A stretch of DNA of 64,000 nucleotides from Carnegiea gigantea (taxonomy: Eukaryota > Streptophyta > Magnoliopsida > Caryophyllales > Cactaceae): positions 527,233 through 591,232 of the forward strand of contig JAKOGI010000110.1 of the NCBI GenBank assembly GCA_029747015.1. The letters are read 5' to 3'. Each line of letters begins with the position of its first letter. The stretch's first letter is position 1. The position numbers and the translations under genes are program-made. This document shows, one piece after another, positions 23,098 to 34,280 of this stretch. The notes beneath the pieces were generated by a model. It was not told the DNA's origin. It worked only from the letters and a program-made list of their open reading frames with translations, and did not search any database.

Positions 23098-23479
23098 ACG
23101 AATAATCTTTTATATGCCATTGTCTCCTGCCCGTAATGTTGTCACAAGCTTTGATATGAATCACTTGCATTGCGCACTTATTTTTGCCACTAGGTTACTA
23201 GCTTTGGTACTTAAAAACCCTCTCATATGTGTTTCCGAATGCAACATGTGGAAGTTGCAATCACTTCTTTTGTCAAATATTTTAGCTTAAAATAGACATT
23301 TCCCTTGATCCTACTATAAATACCTTTACAAGCTAGCCAGTTGTAAATACCCAGAAAAGCCCTGAAATTAAAAGTGTTAGTGACAGTAGCTGCATTTGAA
23401 TTAAAATCCATACAATTTAGTACATATACTAAGGCTTACAATATTGTTCAAGATGCCAGGAACTAATATATTCACCAAC

Positions 23480-23550
23480 AGCCTATGTGGGATTCGAACC
23501 CACATCACCGTGCACTATCACATGTTGCTCTACCCTTGAGCTAATAGGCT
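23480..23550 (-). tRNA. tRNA-like sequence, probably a pseudogene
   Basis: On the minus strand the acceptor AGCCTAT pairs perfectly with ATAGGCT. The D arm GCTC...GAGC and T arm GTGGG-TTCGAAT-CCCAC are intact, and both Pol III boxes fit. The five bases expected as the anticodon stem (ACATG and GCACG) do not pair. It is a close relative of the sequence at 23026-23097 in opposite orientation, so both may stem from one tRNA-derived family. Confidence 0.5.
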
Positions 23551-25166
23551 AATAACAAATGTAATCAATAAGTGTTCAAAGATAACTCCTATTCCCCACA
23601 TAATAGCAACTTAATTTAAAGCTCTACAGATGCACAAGCAGACCACACAAGTAGCCCGCAAAAGACATCATATTCTTCCACAAAGTTTGTATATTACACA
23701 AACTCATTTCAAAGTGGACTCCAAAGTCTGCATCACAACACTTAGACCACCCACTCAATTCAAACGTCCCCAATGCAACTCAATTAAATTTACTAATAGG
23801 ATTCTATTTGCCCAAATTTGATTAGCAATCACAACCCCTGATTAGACGCTTTTGTTTCTAACCATGTCTATCAAGATAGAAATCCGCATCAACCCTGAAT
23901 TAGCATCACCAACAAGACCACCACGTAAGATTCAAAGACAAAAATAGTTTATCTAAGATTATGCAATTCAATTGAAAGCTCGAAGCCTCAGTTCTAATAA
24001 AAAATAGATGCTAGCAATTACCAATCAACATTCAAGTTCCACCCAAATTACCAAACTCTAGATTTTCATGACCATTACAGCAGTCTTTCTTGGCAAATTG
24101 ATCGAATAAACCGACATTAGCCCAAATTCGCAACCCCAAGCCGAGACAGTGAAAGGAAGAATTTTTCATAGATTAAAAAAAGCCATAGATATGATTTTTC
24201 TAGGGTGGGGAGGAAAGCAAACCTGGCGTCGGTGTGGGCACTTTTCGAATCATAAACCCCGCAGGACAAGCGACAACCATGGAGAGTAGATATTGAGGAT
24301 GAATGACAAGAGAGAGAGGGTAGGGCTAGGCATTTCCTTGGGCTTTGGAAACGTCTTAATTTGCTTGGATGGCGCTCGTTCAGATCGGATGGTCTCTGGG
24401 CCGGTGCTCCATCTAGACGTCGGCGAGATGAGAGGAACAAATTTGAGACAGGGCGAGAGAATCATCAATTGAGGGGGAGAGAAATGAGGGAGTGAAACTC
24501 ACAGAAGGTGGCCCATTGTCCGTTTAGATTGACAAAGGTGGCCCAAAAGGATGTAGTATAACTATCTGTTCTCGCCTGCCCCTCTCCGGATATAAGTTGA
24601 TGAGAGTTATAAACCTCAAAGTGATCCAAACATCATTTTAAGGCTTCAAATTCCATACCTTTTCTCTCGGATGACAATCAAAATACAAACGGTACACAGA
24701 TTGTAAATTCCTTGGAACAAAAAACATTTCGCCAAAAAATCCACGTACAAGGAGAGAACATAGGCAAAAATCCTTCCTGTAGGTTGTCGTTCAAATTTAA
24801 ATCAACTATTAGGTTGTTACAATCCTAGTAACATGCAAGGACACAACGAAGAGCCCGTGGAACTGACAGGCTTGGCAGCCATGAGGCATGAATCATATCA
24901 TGTTTGTCAATTTAGAATGTAAGGTGCCCCATACAAGGGTTCATCAAATTTATCGGCAAAAAAGGATTGTCTTATGCACATATTCATAGAATGAATTTGC
25001 GATTTGCTTCAAATACTGTTGAAAAATGATCTATTGGCAGGCTAGGGGCTGCAAATTGGCTTGTTCCCTGAGGTTTGAGCCTTTGAGTGACAAAAGAATA
25101 TCACTATTAGACTGTACGTCAGAACGATAAATGAAGTTCTTACACATTGAGTGTCTACAGTGGTAC
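23551..25166. other. Intergenic region between SAM50 upstream DNA and the kinase locus
   Basis: No gene is recognised. A GC-richer patch at 24190-24480 carries overlapping minus-strand ORFs of about 70-107 residues without known motifs. It could be a leader or promoter of an unidentified transcript. The remainder is AT-rich. Confidence 0.45.
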
Positions 25167-25562
25167 TCAGCAGCCTAAAGCTCTCCTGTATTGTAACACT
25201 TCCTGCAGGTGTAGGAACCAAAGAGCTACTTGCATTGCGAGAAGGCGAGCGTTCAACAAAATCTCTTCCCACCGAACACCTATCCAACCTAGGATGGATT
25301 TCCCCTGCTGCAGCTTTGCCTCAATGACTGCTTCAGGTGAAACCTTCCCGATGATCAGGTATGTTTTCATTGATGATCCTTGCAACTGACCAAAAACATA
25401 ATTGGAAAGCCAGACTATACTGCATTCCCAATGCACAAGAAGGGAAGCACGGAAGAAACACAGAGGAGATTTGTGAAAGAAGAGATAGCAGACTCAGGGA
25501 AAGATAAATCAATGACAATTAAGACCAAAGGAAAAAGGATGAAGCATGTACAATATGGTGCA

Positions 25563-26000
25563 GATGCAGGCAACGAGCTGGATACCCATTAGGTCGAGTG
25601 GATCGGTCCGTTTAAAATATGGTCAATAAAGGGTCGGATCAATAATAGCATATCATCCTATTAAAACATATTAACAGGTCGGTTCAGCCCATTAATGACC
25701 CATTTAGTGACCCGGCATTTTTTCCCACCTACTTGCCACACTTATTTACATACTACAATTAATTCAGCTTACTACTAACACTTTATATGTAGTTATTATT
25801 AAGATATAGAGTTATGCAATTTGTTCCATTTTAAGCATGCCAAAAACAGGTCGCCCATTTACCAGCTCAACCCAACCCATTTATTTACATAAAAAAACCA
25901 GCGCAGCCCACTTCGTTAACGGTCGGCCACAACTCAACCAGACCCACACTGCAGATGGGTCAACCCTAATCCGACTCGACCTGAGTGTTGCTCACCCCTA
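25563..26000. mobile_element. Non-autonomous hAT-like element
   Basis: About 438 bp lie between TATGGTGCA (25554-25562) and TATGGTGCA (26001-26009), an 8-9 bp duplication. The right end, read inverted, is TAGGGGTGAGCAACACTCAG, a typical hAT-type terminus. The left end GATGCAGGCAACGAG is a weaker match. The interior repeats GGTCGG/CAACCC words and has no transposase. It lies in the last intron of the kinase pseudogene. Confidence 0.6.
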
Positions 26001-28215
26001 TATGGTGCAATCCGCCCTGCCAACATTTACGGGTAGTACATTCTGCATACTGCGTCCCTAATACAATCTTTTCTTGACCGTGAACCCCCAGCCCCCTCAT
26101 GGCCATGTCTGCCCCAAACAAAGAAAAACAAGTATTGCTACAAGAGCAGCAAATATGTGCCTCAGAAACCAGAACAATATGTCTCTAGCATAAAGGTTTG
26201 ACTTGCCCTTCAAGCATTATAAACCACCAAAAAGGGATTACAAAAAGGGGAAAGAAAAAACCCTCCGCAAGAACCCTGGCCAACATGTGGCCACCAACAA
26301 AAACCAAGTTTTTCTGATGGTTGAACTCTTTGAATTCATGTTATATGTGTGGTGTGAAATGCATAGTTATGCAATGTGCTCTATATCATCTGTTATACAA
26401 TATTTTTACCTGGAGATTCCAAAATATGGGCATGGATGATTGGCACTTAACTTTAAACCAAAAATATTCCAGATTTATCCCAAGTGTTTGACACTTCAAG
26501 ACATACTCATATCACACAATAATAAGTCATATTCGGGTTGAAATAACATAGAAAGCACGTGGCAGCCTCCTTAGAACTTTATGAAATTTGAAGGAAGTAC
26601 ATGGAAGTATACTTCTGCAAACATGTAAAGCAGGCAGCATGAGAGTAAACCGTCAAACTGAACAATCTAAGGACTACCAGGAGTTCTTTAAAGAAAAATA
26701 TAACCTCATCTATTTGAAAAACTATTACTGATGATAATGACCACAAACCAAAGGAGTACATTAGAAAATTCTCATCCCCACAAGGTCAATCACAAAGCAA
26801 TGTGCTCTTGATGAGTTTACCCGGAGTTCTGATCGATCACTCTCTGTCCCTCGTACCAGCAAATGATCAACTGATGTATCAATGACCCCGTTCCACGGCC
26901 TCATTGTCAGAATTCCTGCAAATAGGGCATAGACGTCCTTGCCCGCACCCAATTTTGCGATATATTATTTAATTGCCTTTGCATCCGAAAATACCAGCCC
27001 CCGCAACAAGAATAATGATTTAGATCACTTAACAAGTTCAAAATTAAATTCCAATTTTTAACCCTAGGTCTTGACACCTTCCATAATGCAGCATAGTTGA
27101 TTCTAGTTGAAAAGTCAAGTTCTTTATACAGACCATGGTCCAGAAGTACCAACTGAGGTCTTCTAGTACCTGCTGATCCACAGGGAAGATCAGAGTTGTG
27201 CCTAGAGAATTTTATTAACAGTGTACAAGGTAAAGCAAGTTCAGAGACTGCAAGCCAAATACCGCATTATGGGGGAGGATTTTTTTTTAATAATGCAAGT
27301 AGCCTTACAGCTACAGTAAAGAGGTTAGATCCTTCATTGGAAAAGCATCACATCACCAGCTACTCTTGAAGATACACATATGAAGCATATGGCCGTTTAA
27401 AGAGACGTTTCCTTAGACAATCGAGGCTCAAAGACGAAAAGATTGTCTACTATCAACTCTTTTGGCTCTATCAGAACTATAAACAATTAGTGTACGTACG
27501 TACACATCCCTGCATAATATGTATATATAAAATAATATGAAGGGATATTATAAATAGGTGAATGTACCAACCTTCCAGCCATACAGTAGCATAGCTTACA
27601 AGAGGTAGGATAACCGATGCCCCCCCCCCGGCAGCCACCTTTTTTTCCTCGCTAGAAACAAACAGATACAAATGCAAAGAGTAGAGACCCAATAACAGTA
27701 TTTATGCAATACACTATGTTTACCACAAAATAAACTGTACAATTTCAAAATTAACCCTATTTTAATTGCCAAAACACAAAGTATTCATGTCTTCTGATAG
27801 AGCCTTTAATTCATTAGCAATGACGCTATTATTGTTGAAGCTAGAAATGATTCATAAGGCATTCCATTCACAAGGAATGACAAGCTAACTCTAGATTGGC
27901 TGAATATTCCAAAATCATCGGAGAAGGTATGGCATATCTAATTTTGCAGCTGCTGTACATTTGTGTGGTATTTGCAAAGTCCATCAGTTTGAAACTTGAA
28001 AAGTAGATTAAGTTTGTATAAGCAAGACATATTGCTGCATATTATTAGCACTTTTTCTTTCTCCTTTTTTGGGGGGGGGGGGGGAGGTTGGATTGCGGTG
28101 TGAGGTTGTTATAGTAGGATGTGCAACTATCACATGTTCTAATGGTTCTTAGGTCTGAGGATCCTAAGGATACAACAATAGTAACAATACCCACTGTGGG
28201 CCTCATTTCGGCGGG

Positions 28216-29403
28216 TGATGTAGATGTGGGTGGTAAGTGAACCAAATCAAACTCCAACTCAAATAAGCCAAATTGGAAAGAGAAATGAAAGATGGATGAG
28301 ATGGATGAAGAACTTCACTACACAAGAAAAAGGGATAGAACAAGATCTTGTAATTGAGATAATCCTTCACGGAGCCACTCAATGACTTGACCTTGGGCTA
28401 ATTCTCTTATCTTAACCAAGGAATCACTCCAATTGGAAAAGATAGAGAACCTAGAACACCACTTGAATTAGCCAAATTCAAGATATAGAACTAGGAATTT
28501 TTGAGACACAAATGAGAATCACTCTCAAAGGTGCTTGTATTACTTTGGAAATCTCTTACAATGCTGAATGATTAGCTTCACATGCCCCTCCCCTTTTATA
28601 GACTCAGCAAAAGACAATCAAAAGACTCAAATAACTCCTAACAATTAAAAACTAGCTAATGAAAAGTCTAAGAAAAATGAAAAGACACATCATAAAAGGG
28701 GGTGGGGGAGGTTACAAGGAATATTCTAGGATTTTTGCAGCTGATTACATCAATCTAGAAGCATCTAAAACGTGCACAATATCAGCCACACAAGTATATG
28801 TAACCGAAGACTCTTCATATTCCCAGCATTAATCCTTGCAACTGCCTCAACTTCAACAGAGCATAACTTCCAGAATACTCGGCCAAATCACGCGTTCTTG
28901 GGCTTGTTAGAAAGCCCTGGAAGTCTATTTTCCAGAATGGGCTCATTTGCTCAATTTGGATAAGCGGTTTGAAAGTTATGGCCCAAACAATGCACCTATC
29001 TCAGACTGGACTGGATCAGCACAACGTATCTTTGAGTGATATTTTGCCCAATCAAATGATGTCCAAATTAAATAAACTTGGGCTTATTTGAAAGCTGAAA
29101 TCTTAAAATTCAAAACCATGTGGAGCCTCAAGTTGTGGGACCACTTTAGGTAGGCCAAAAGTGCACACAAAAAGCGGGAAATTTCTGGATGAAGGCGGAA
29201 CTACCTCTTCGGGTATGAACGCCAATTTCCGGCAAAGTTTTGCAACTTCTTTGACTTCTTCATGGTGTCTAAAGTCCTTGAACTCGCATAATAAGAGGAA
29301 ATATGAGAGTTCCCATGCACGCTCTTGTTTGACACTTTTCTTCTTGGAAGTTGACCTTAAATAAAAATAAAAATAAAAATGATGCATATGGGAATATGCA
29401 TCA
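28216..29403 (-). repeat. Gag-only element, 3' LTR
   Basis: TGATGTAGATGTGGG...ATATGCATCA. On the element strand the tail of the gag ORF runs about 100 codons into this LTR and stops at 29103. The short purine stretch GGGGAGTA just outside (29404-29411, read on the minus strand) is the likely plus-strand primer. Confidence 0.93.
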
Positions 29404-30524
29404 TACTCCCCGGGTGGTTTTGAGTTTGTCCTCAAACTCAATGGGTTAGCAAGCTTCTCAAGAAAGGAGTCACGCTCACAATATGGGAGCGTTTGGGGAA
29501 GGAGGTCACAGGGCATCACCTCTAGAGAGATATAGAAGAGGGTGAGGGGAGGATGAATGAGGGCTAAGGCTTGTCGGTCCTTTTGTGGCTTGAGGGGTTG
29601 GGAAGGTTGAATGGGGGTTAAGGTGAATTCTTCTTGAGTCAAGAGTTGCTCAACTTCTTCAATAACCATACAAGGCTTCATCACTTCAAGGTCTTTGACT
29701 ACATGCTCTTCAATTCTTGGGGTTATGCTCAAATTCACCTCATTATCTTCTTGGCACCCTTCTTCGGTGAAGGATTGCTCAATTTCTTGCACAATCTCTT
29801 CTTGCTTCAACTCGGATCTTTGGGTCTCAAGTTCAATGGTCTCTTCATCACCACAGTCACCAAAAACAAGAGGTAGGTCAACTAGGCTTGAAGCTTCCTC
29901 TCCTTGGATCTTTTCATCTTTGTTTGGCTTTTGAGAAACCTTCTCTAAGTGAAGTATTTCTTCTTTTTCAACCTTGAGTTCAATTTCTTCTTCAAGGCTT
30001 TCCTCCTGATCGTTCTCTTCTTCCACGGCTTTCCTTTCTTCCAAGGTAATGACCTCGTTATTTGGGCAATTCGTGGATAAGTGTCCAAGCCCTTGGCACT
30101 TGAGACACCTCCTAGGTTGTGGGGGAAAGATCATTTGTGGGGTTGGTTCTTTTTGTGGGGTGGAAGGGAATGAACCCGTGAGCTTAACGGAGATACTTTC
30201 TTTCATGGGCATGTAAGTGGATGGGTAAAAGGAACCCTTCAACTTACTACTCAATTTCTTCCAAGTTCTCACCTTTTCTTTTCCTTTCTTTTTTCGCTCA
30301 AACTTGTATTTATTCCACCACTGAAGTGCACATCCTCTCAATCTTGAAATAACCACTTTGAACTTCTCTTGGTCACTAAGGATACAACAAGCAAAAACTC
30401 GTTCCACCTTAGATAACCAACCTGTGAACTCTTCCTTTTCGCCATGAAATTTTGGAATTGCAAAGCAAGCATATCCAATATCAATAAGAGCTAGTTCTTT
30501 CTCCAAGTTCTTTGAAGATGGCAT
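29103..30524 (-). CDS. Gag-like protein of the short retrotransposon
   Basis: The 473 residues start at MPSSKNLEKE. Residues about 20-125 resemble the Ty3/gypsy gag core (FHGEKEEFTGWLSKVERVF, RLRGCALQWWNKYK). A CCHC zinc knuckle, CLKCQGLGHLSTNC, lies at about 140-153 and would bind RNA. Residues 155-300 are very rich in Glu, followed by a Pro/Gln/Leu stretch. The final roughly 100 residues (from about 374) are encoded inside the 3' LTR and end HGFEF. The protein would form particles and package RNA. There is no protease or polymerase. The frame is intact, suggesting selection or recent insertion. Confidence 0.88.
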   Translation of the reverse strand: MPSSKNLEKELALIDIGYACFAIPKFHGEKEEFTGWLSKVERVFACCILSDQEKFKVVISRLRGCALQWWNKYKFERKKKGKEKVRTWKKLSSKLKGSFYPSTYMPMKESISVKLTGSFPSTPQKEPTPQMIFPPQPRRCLKCQGLGHLSTNCPNNEVITLEERKAVEEENDQEESLEEEIELKVEKEEILHLEKVSQKPNKDEKIQGEEASSLVDLPLVFGDCGDEETIELETQRSELKQEEIVQEIEQSFTEEGCQEDNEVNLSITPRIEEHVVKDLEVMKPCMVIEEVEQLLTQEEFTLTPIQPSQPLKPQKDRQALALIHPPLTLFYISLEVMPCDLLPQTLPYCERDSFLEKLANPLSLRTNSKPPGEYDAYSHMHHFYFYFYLRSTSKKKSVKQERAWELSYFLLLCEFKDFRHHEEVKEVAKLCRKLAFIPEEVVPPSSRNFPLFVCTFGLPKVVPQLEAPHGFEF

Positions 30525-30588
30525 AAAGGATGAGGTCTAGGGTTCTTCGTGGATTGATTTGAAACGAAAGTTGGCTGTGGCAAAGGTG

Positions 30589-30767
30589 GCACGGTCGTGC
30601 AAGGGGGCACGGTCAGGCCGTGCTATGCTTCGGCTGAAGAAAATGCAGAAAAGTAGAGTGGCACGGTCGTGCTTGGCGGCACGGGGGCACCGTGCTCCGT
30701 CTCGACTTGAAGATTCCTGGAAAAAGAATATGGCACGGTCGTGTGTTGTGGCACGGGGGCACCGTGC
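30589..30767. repeat. Array of GCACGG/CCGTGC palindromes in the element leader
   Basis: Six elements are arranged as three pairs. Palindromes GCACGGTCGTGC are at 30589-30600 and 30661-30672, with a one-base variant at 30733-30744. Each is followed by a 6 bp stem with a 5 nt loop: GCACGG-TCAGG-CCGTGC (30607-30623), then GCACGG-GGGCA-CCGTGC (30679-30695 and 30751-30767). On the element strand they lie between the primer site and gag. Confidence 0.93.
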
Positions 30768-30878
30768 TGCTTCTCTGGTCTTCAAGACTTCGGATTGCCG
30801 GTTTGTGCCTCTTTTTTTTTTTTGTATTTTGGCTTTTTGGGATGTGTTTGGGTATGATGTGGGTCACTTAAAAGCCTT

Positions 30879-30891
30879 GGCTCTGATACCA
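30879..30891 (-). other. Primer-binding site of the gag-only element (tRNA-iMet type)
   Basis: The minus strand reads TGGTATCAGAGCC, two bases inside the 5' LTR (30894-32080). Confidence 0.95.
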
Positions 30892-30893
30892 AT

Positions 30894-32080
30894 TGATGTA
30901 TATGTGGGGGGGCAAGTGAACCAAATCAAACTCCAACTCAAATAAGCCAAATTGGAAAGAGAAATGAAAGATGGATGAGATGGATGAAGAACTTCACTAC
31001 ACAAGAAAAAGGGGATAGAACAAGATCTTGTAATTGAGATAATCCTTCACGGAGCCACTCAATGACTTGACCTTGGGCTAATTCTCTTGTCTTAACCAAG
31101 GAATCACTCCAATTGGAAAAGATAGAGAACCTAGAACACCACTTGAATTAGCCAAATTCAAGATATAGAACTAGGAATTTTTGAGACACAAATGAGAATC
31201 ACTCTCAAAGGTGCTTGTATTACTTTGGAAATCTCTTACAATGCTGAATGATTAGCTTCACATGCCCCTCCCCTTTTATAGACTCAGCAAAAGACAATCA
31301 AAAGACTCAAATAACTCCTAACAATTAAAACTAGCTAATGAAAAGTCTAAAAAAAATGAAAAGACACATCATAAAAGGGGGTGGGGGAGGTTACAAGGAA
31401 TATTCTAGGATTTTTGCAGCTGATTACATCAATCTAGAAGCATCTAAAACGTGCACAATATCAGCCACACAAATATATGTAACCTAAGACTCTTCATATT
31501 CCCAGCATTAATCCTTGCAACTGCCTCAACTTCAACAGAGCATAACTTCCAGAATACTCGGCCAAATCACGCGTTCTTGGGCTTGTTAGAAAGCCCTGGA
31601 AGTCTATTTTCCAGAATGGCTCATTTGCTCAATTTGGATAAGCGGTTTGAAAGTTATGGCCCAAACAATGCACCTATCTCAGACTGGACTGGATCAGCAC
31701 AACGTATCTTTGAGTGATATTTGCCCAATCAAATGATGTCCAAATTAAACAAACTTGGGCTTATTTGAAAGCTGAAATCTTAAAATTCAAAACCATGTGG
31801 AGCCTCAAGTTGTGGGACCACTTTAGGTAGGCCAAAAGTGCACACAAAAAGCGGGAAATTTCTGGATGAAGGCGGAACTACCTCTTCGGGTATGAACGCC
31901 AATTTCCGGCAAAGTTTTGCAACTTCTTTGACTTCTTCATGGTGTCTAAAGTCCTTGAACTCGCATAATAAGAGAAAATATGAGAGTTCCCATGCACGCT
32001 CTTGTTTGACACTTTTCTTCTTGGAAGTTGACCTTAAATAAAAATAAAAATAAAAATGATGCATATGGGAATATGCATCA
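30894..32080 (-). repeat. Gag-only element, 5' LTR
   Basis: It spans TGATGTATATGTGGGG to ATATGCATCA, 1,187 bp. It keeps the same open frame as the C-terminal part of gag (31780 upward), as expected of a sequence that encodes the end of gag in U3. It differs from the other LTR by about a dozen substitutions and single-base indels. Confidence 0.93.
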
Positions 32081-32353
32081 GCGGGGTCTTCTAAGGATCC
32101 GAGGGATATTCTTGTAAATTTAGTTTCGTTCGGTTTCTCAAAGCCCAAAAGTCAATTTTTGGGTAATTAACTCTCAAAGCTAAATTATGAAAGTATTTAC
32201 CTAATAGGACAAGTTGAGGTTGTGTTTACTTTGTGTTTGCTTACTGCTTGAAGCATCTACTTAACATTGTAAGGTAAGACTTGGCTATTAGTAGCTGAGT
32301 ACAAACAAAAACAGAAGGCACCAGAATAATTTTTCAGTGTAGACTTCACAAAT

Positions 32354-33120
32354 CTACCCGTGTCGATTTCATAGTTGTCATGAGAGAATCTCGCATGAAT
32401 CCTAAGTTCTTTTATTTTTATAAGGAAAAATATGCATAATAAATAGAAGGATCAATGGAAGGATGCTAGGAAAGATTATATACAAGCTATCCACAAAGTT
32501 GACCACATCAAAAGATGAGGAGAAAAATTCCCCTTATTCCCCCCCCCCAAAAAAAAAGGTTCTTGATGAAATTATCTTTTAGGTGTTGAAGGGAAGTTTC
32601 TTTTCCCTCAAAGAGCCTTCGGCTTCTTTCCCTCCAAATGCTGCAAAAAATCACATAAGGAAAAGCCAGGGCCTTCTTTTTAGCTTTCCTACCACTCCCA
32701 AGCCAAAAGATGGTTTGTAATGGAGTTAGAAGAGACCCAACACATGCCTAAGCAACTCCAAGCAAGCTCCCAAAGTGTCCTAGCAAACTGGCAATGAAAC
32801 AACAAGTGATCCACCGATTCCAACTCCCCCTTGCAAATATAACATCTACTCACCAAGATCTTTCCCCTCTTTTGCAAATTGTCACTAGTTCAAAATCTTC
32901 CCATGTGATGCCCCCCAAACCAACAAAAAGAAACCTTTAAAGGGGCCGAAAACATCCAAGTGAGCTTGTGAGGGAACCCTCCTTCGAAAAGACCATATAA
33001 AGAGGAAAATTCAAATATAGGAGCTTCAAATAATATGATTTAACCATGAAGACCCCCTTAGAATCTAAGTCCCATCTCACTATATCAAGCGGAGAGTCTC
33101 CTAGCTTGCGATCCTAGGTT
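32354..33120 (-). mobile_element. LINE remnant, second copy
   Basis: Duplicate of 1982-2760 within segment A. The zinc-binding piece [19 protein letters not shown] (32690-32877 frame) is unchanged, while neighbouring frames are broken. Confidence 0.75.
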
Positions 33121-33459
33121 TTATATCATCTGTTTCTACTTTTAACTGCAGCCTGCAGGTATAGTTTGTTTCCATGCTTATCAATATCATCAACCATCTT
33201 CTTGCAAATGCCTCCAAACACCTCAAATTTCAGTCACCATATTCTGTCACACACCCCTACAAATCAGATTCACACAGCATCGAGAGTAAAGACAGCACTT
33301 AATCCAGAAAATTGGTACAACGTTGTCCTGTTATTTAGCTTTTTACAATTTTATAATACCACTTGGAATTCCATAGGCATCCACCACAAATTTTGAAAAT
33401 TTCTATATACAACCATTCTTAGCAAAGGCCTTTTCATCATGCTCGAGCCATGGATATCT

Positions 33460-34280
33460 CTAGGGGTGCAGCTTAGCCAAGCCGGCTCACGCCTTTTGGC
33501 TTGCCAATCGTGATTCATGGCCAGCCTTAGCTGAGCCAAGCCAAAACCTTATAAATTGGCGTTCGGTAGCTTGTCAAGCTAAACGAGCTGAGCATAATGA
33601 GCCAAGCAAAGACAGCATAACAAGCTCCCACAAGCGTTTTTAAGAAACAACAATTAGGGTTTCAATAGTTAAAAACTTTTATATTACTTTGGCCGATAAC
33701 CACTATTCATGTCATAACAATGGAGTGTCAGCTTCTACCTCTCCTTTTTTCTTCCCCTCTCTTTAAAAATTTAGACGTTTCTTCTGCTCACATCATTATG
33801 TAAAGTCAAAGCTAGAGTAGTCGCATCAGTCATTCACTCATACGCAAGCCTGTAACCCCAACTTTATTACCCATTTGGTTGATGCTAGGAACCCACCACG
33901 TATCTACAATAGCACATTAACGATTAGTTTGCTAGCCACAGATTAAGTATGTCCACCAATACTTTTGTCTTTACTTGAGACTTGAGAGCCTCCTCATACA
34001 TTTGGGCCTCAAGAAGCGAGATCCATATTCAAATCTAAAAACACTTATATCCAAGCCTCAAATAAGTCAAACTTATGCTCAAAGCCTTAAAATATTCAAG
34101 CTTAGGCTTGTGTTTTGGACAAATCTTGGACAAGCCAGCCCTAGACTCAAGACTTGGGTGAGTCCAGCTCAGGCTTTACTTTGCCGAGCTCGGCAAGCCA
34201 TGAGCCGAGCCCGAGCCTAAATGCAAGCTGTCGATCCAAGCTTTGAGTTTCACAAGCTGGGCTCAGCTCGGCTCAAATAC
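33460..34280. repeat. AGCC/GAGC-rich degenerate repeat, second copy
   Basis: Duplicate of 3092-3905 within segment A, differing by a few bases. Confidence 0.35.

Larger units (their letters stand above)
28216..32080 (-). mobile_element. Short gag-only LTR retrotransposon (TR-GAG-like)
   Basis: The LTRs at 28216-29403 and 30894-32080 (about 1,188 bp, ends TGATG...CATCA) are flanked by GCGGG on both sides (28211-28215 and 32081-32085). Segment A holds the empty site with one GCGGG at 1717-1721. The primer site beside the right LTR sets the minus orientation. The 1.5 kb interior encodes only a gag-type protein. There is no protease, reverse transcriptase or integrase, so it would depend on another element. 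LTRs differ at roughly a dozen positions (about 1%). This architecture matches plant terminal-repeat elements with GAG. Confidence 0.93.

Noticed and set aside
24117..24468. Possible first exon of an unknown gene
   Set aside because: Overlapping frames have no recognisable motif or confirmed splice partner, so it is left as intergenic.
30559..30945. Plus-strand ORF of 128 codons over the palindrome array
   Set aside because: It is antisense to the retrotransposon leader, is made of repeated ARSC/HGR-type residues from the palindromes, and crosses the primer site into the LTR.
29384..30970. CRISPR-like array from regularly spaced palindromes
   Set aside because: The repeats are short, imperfectly spaced and inside a plant retrotransposon. 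There are no spacers of uniform size and no associated genes.
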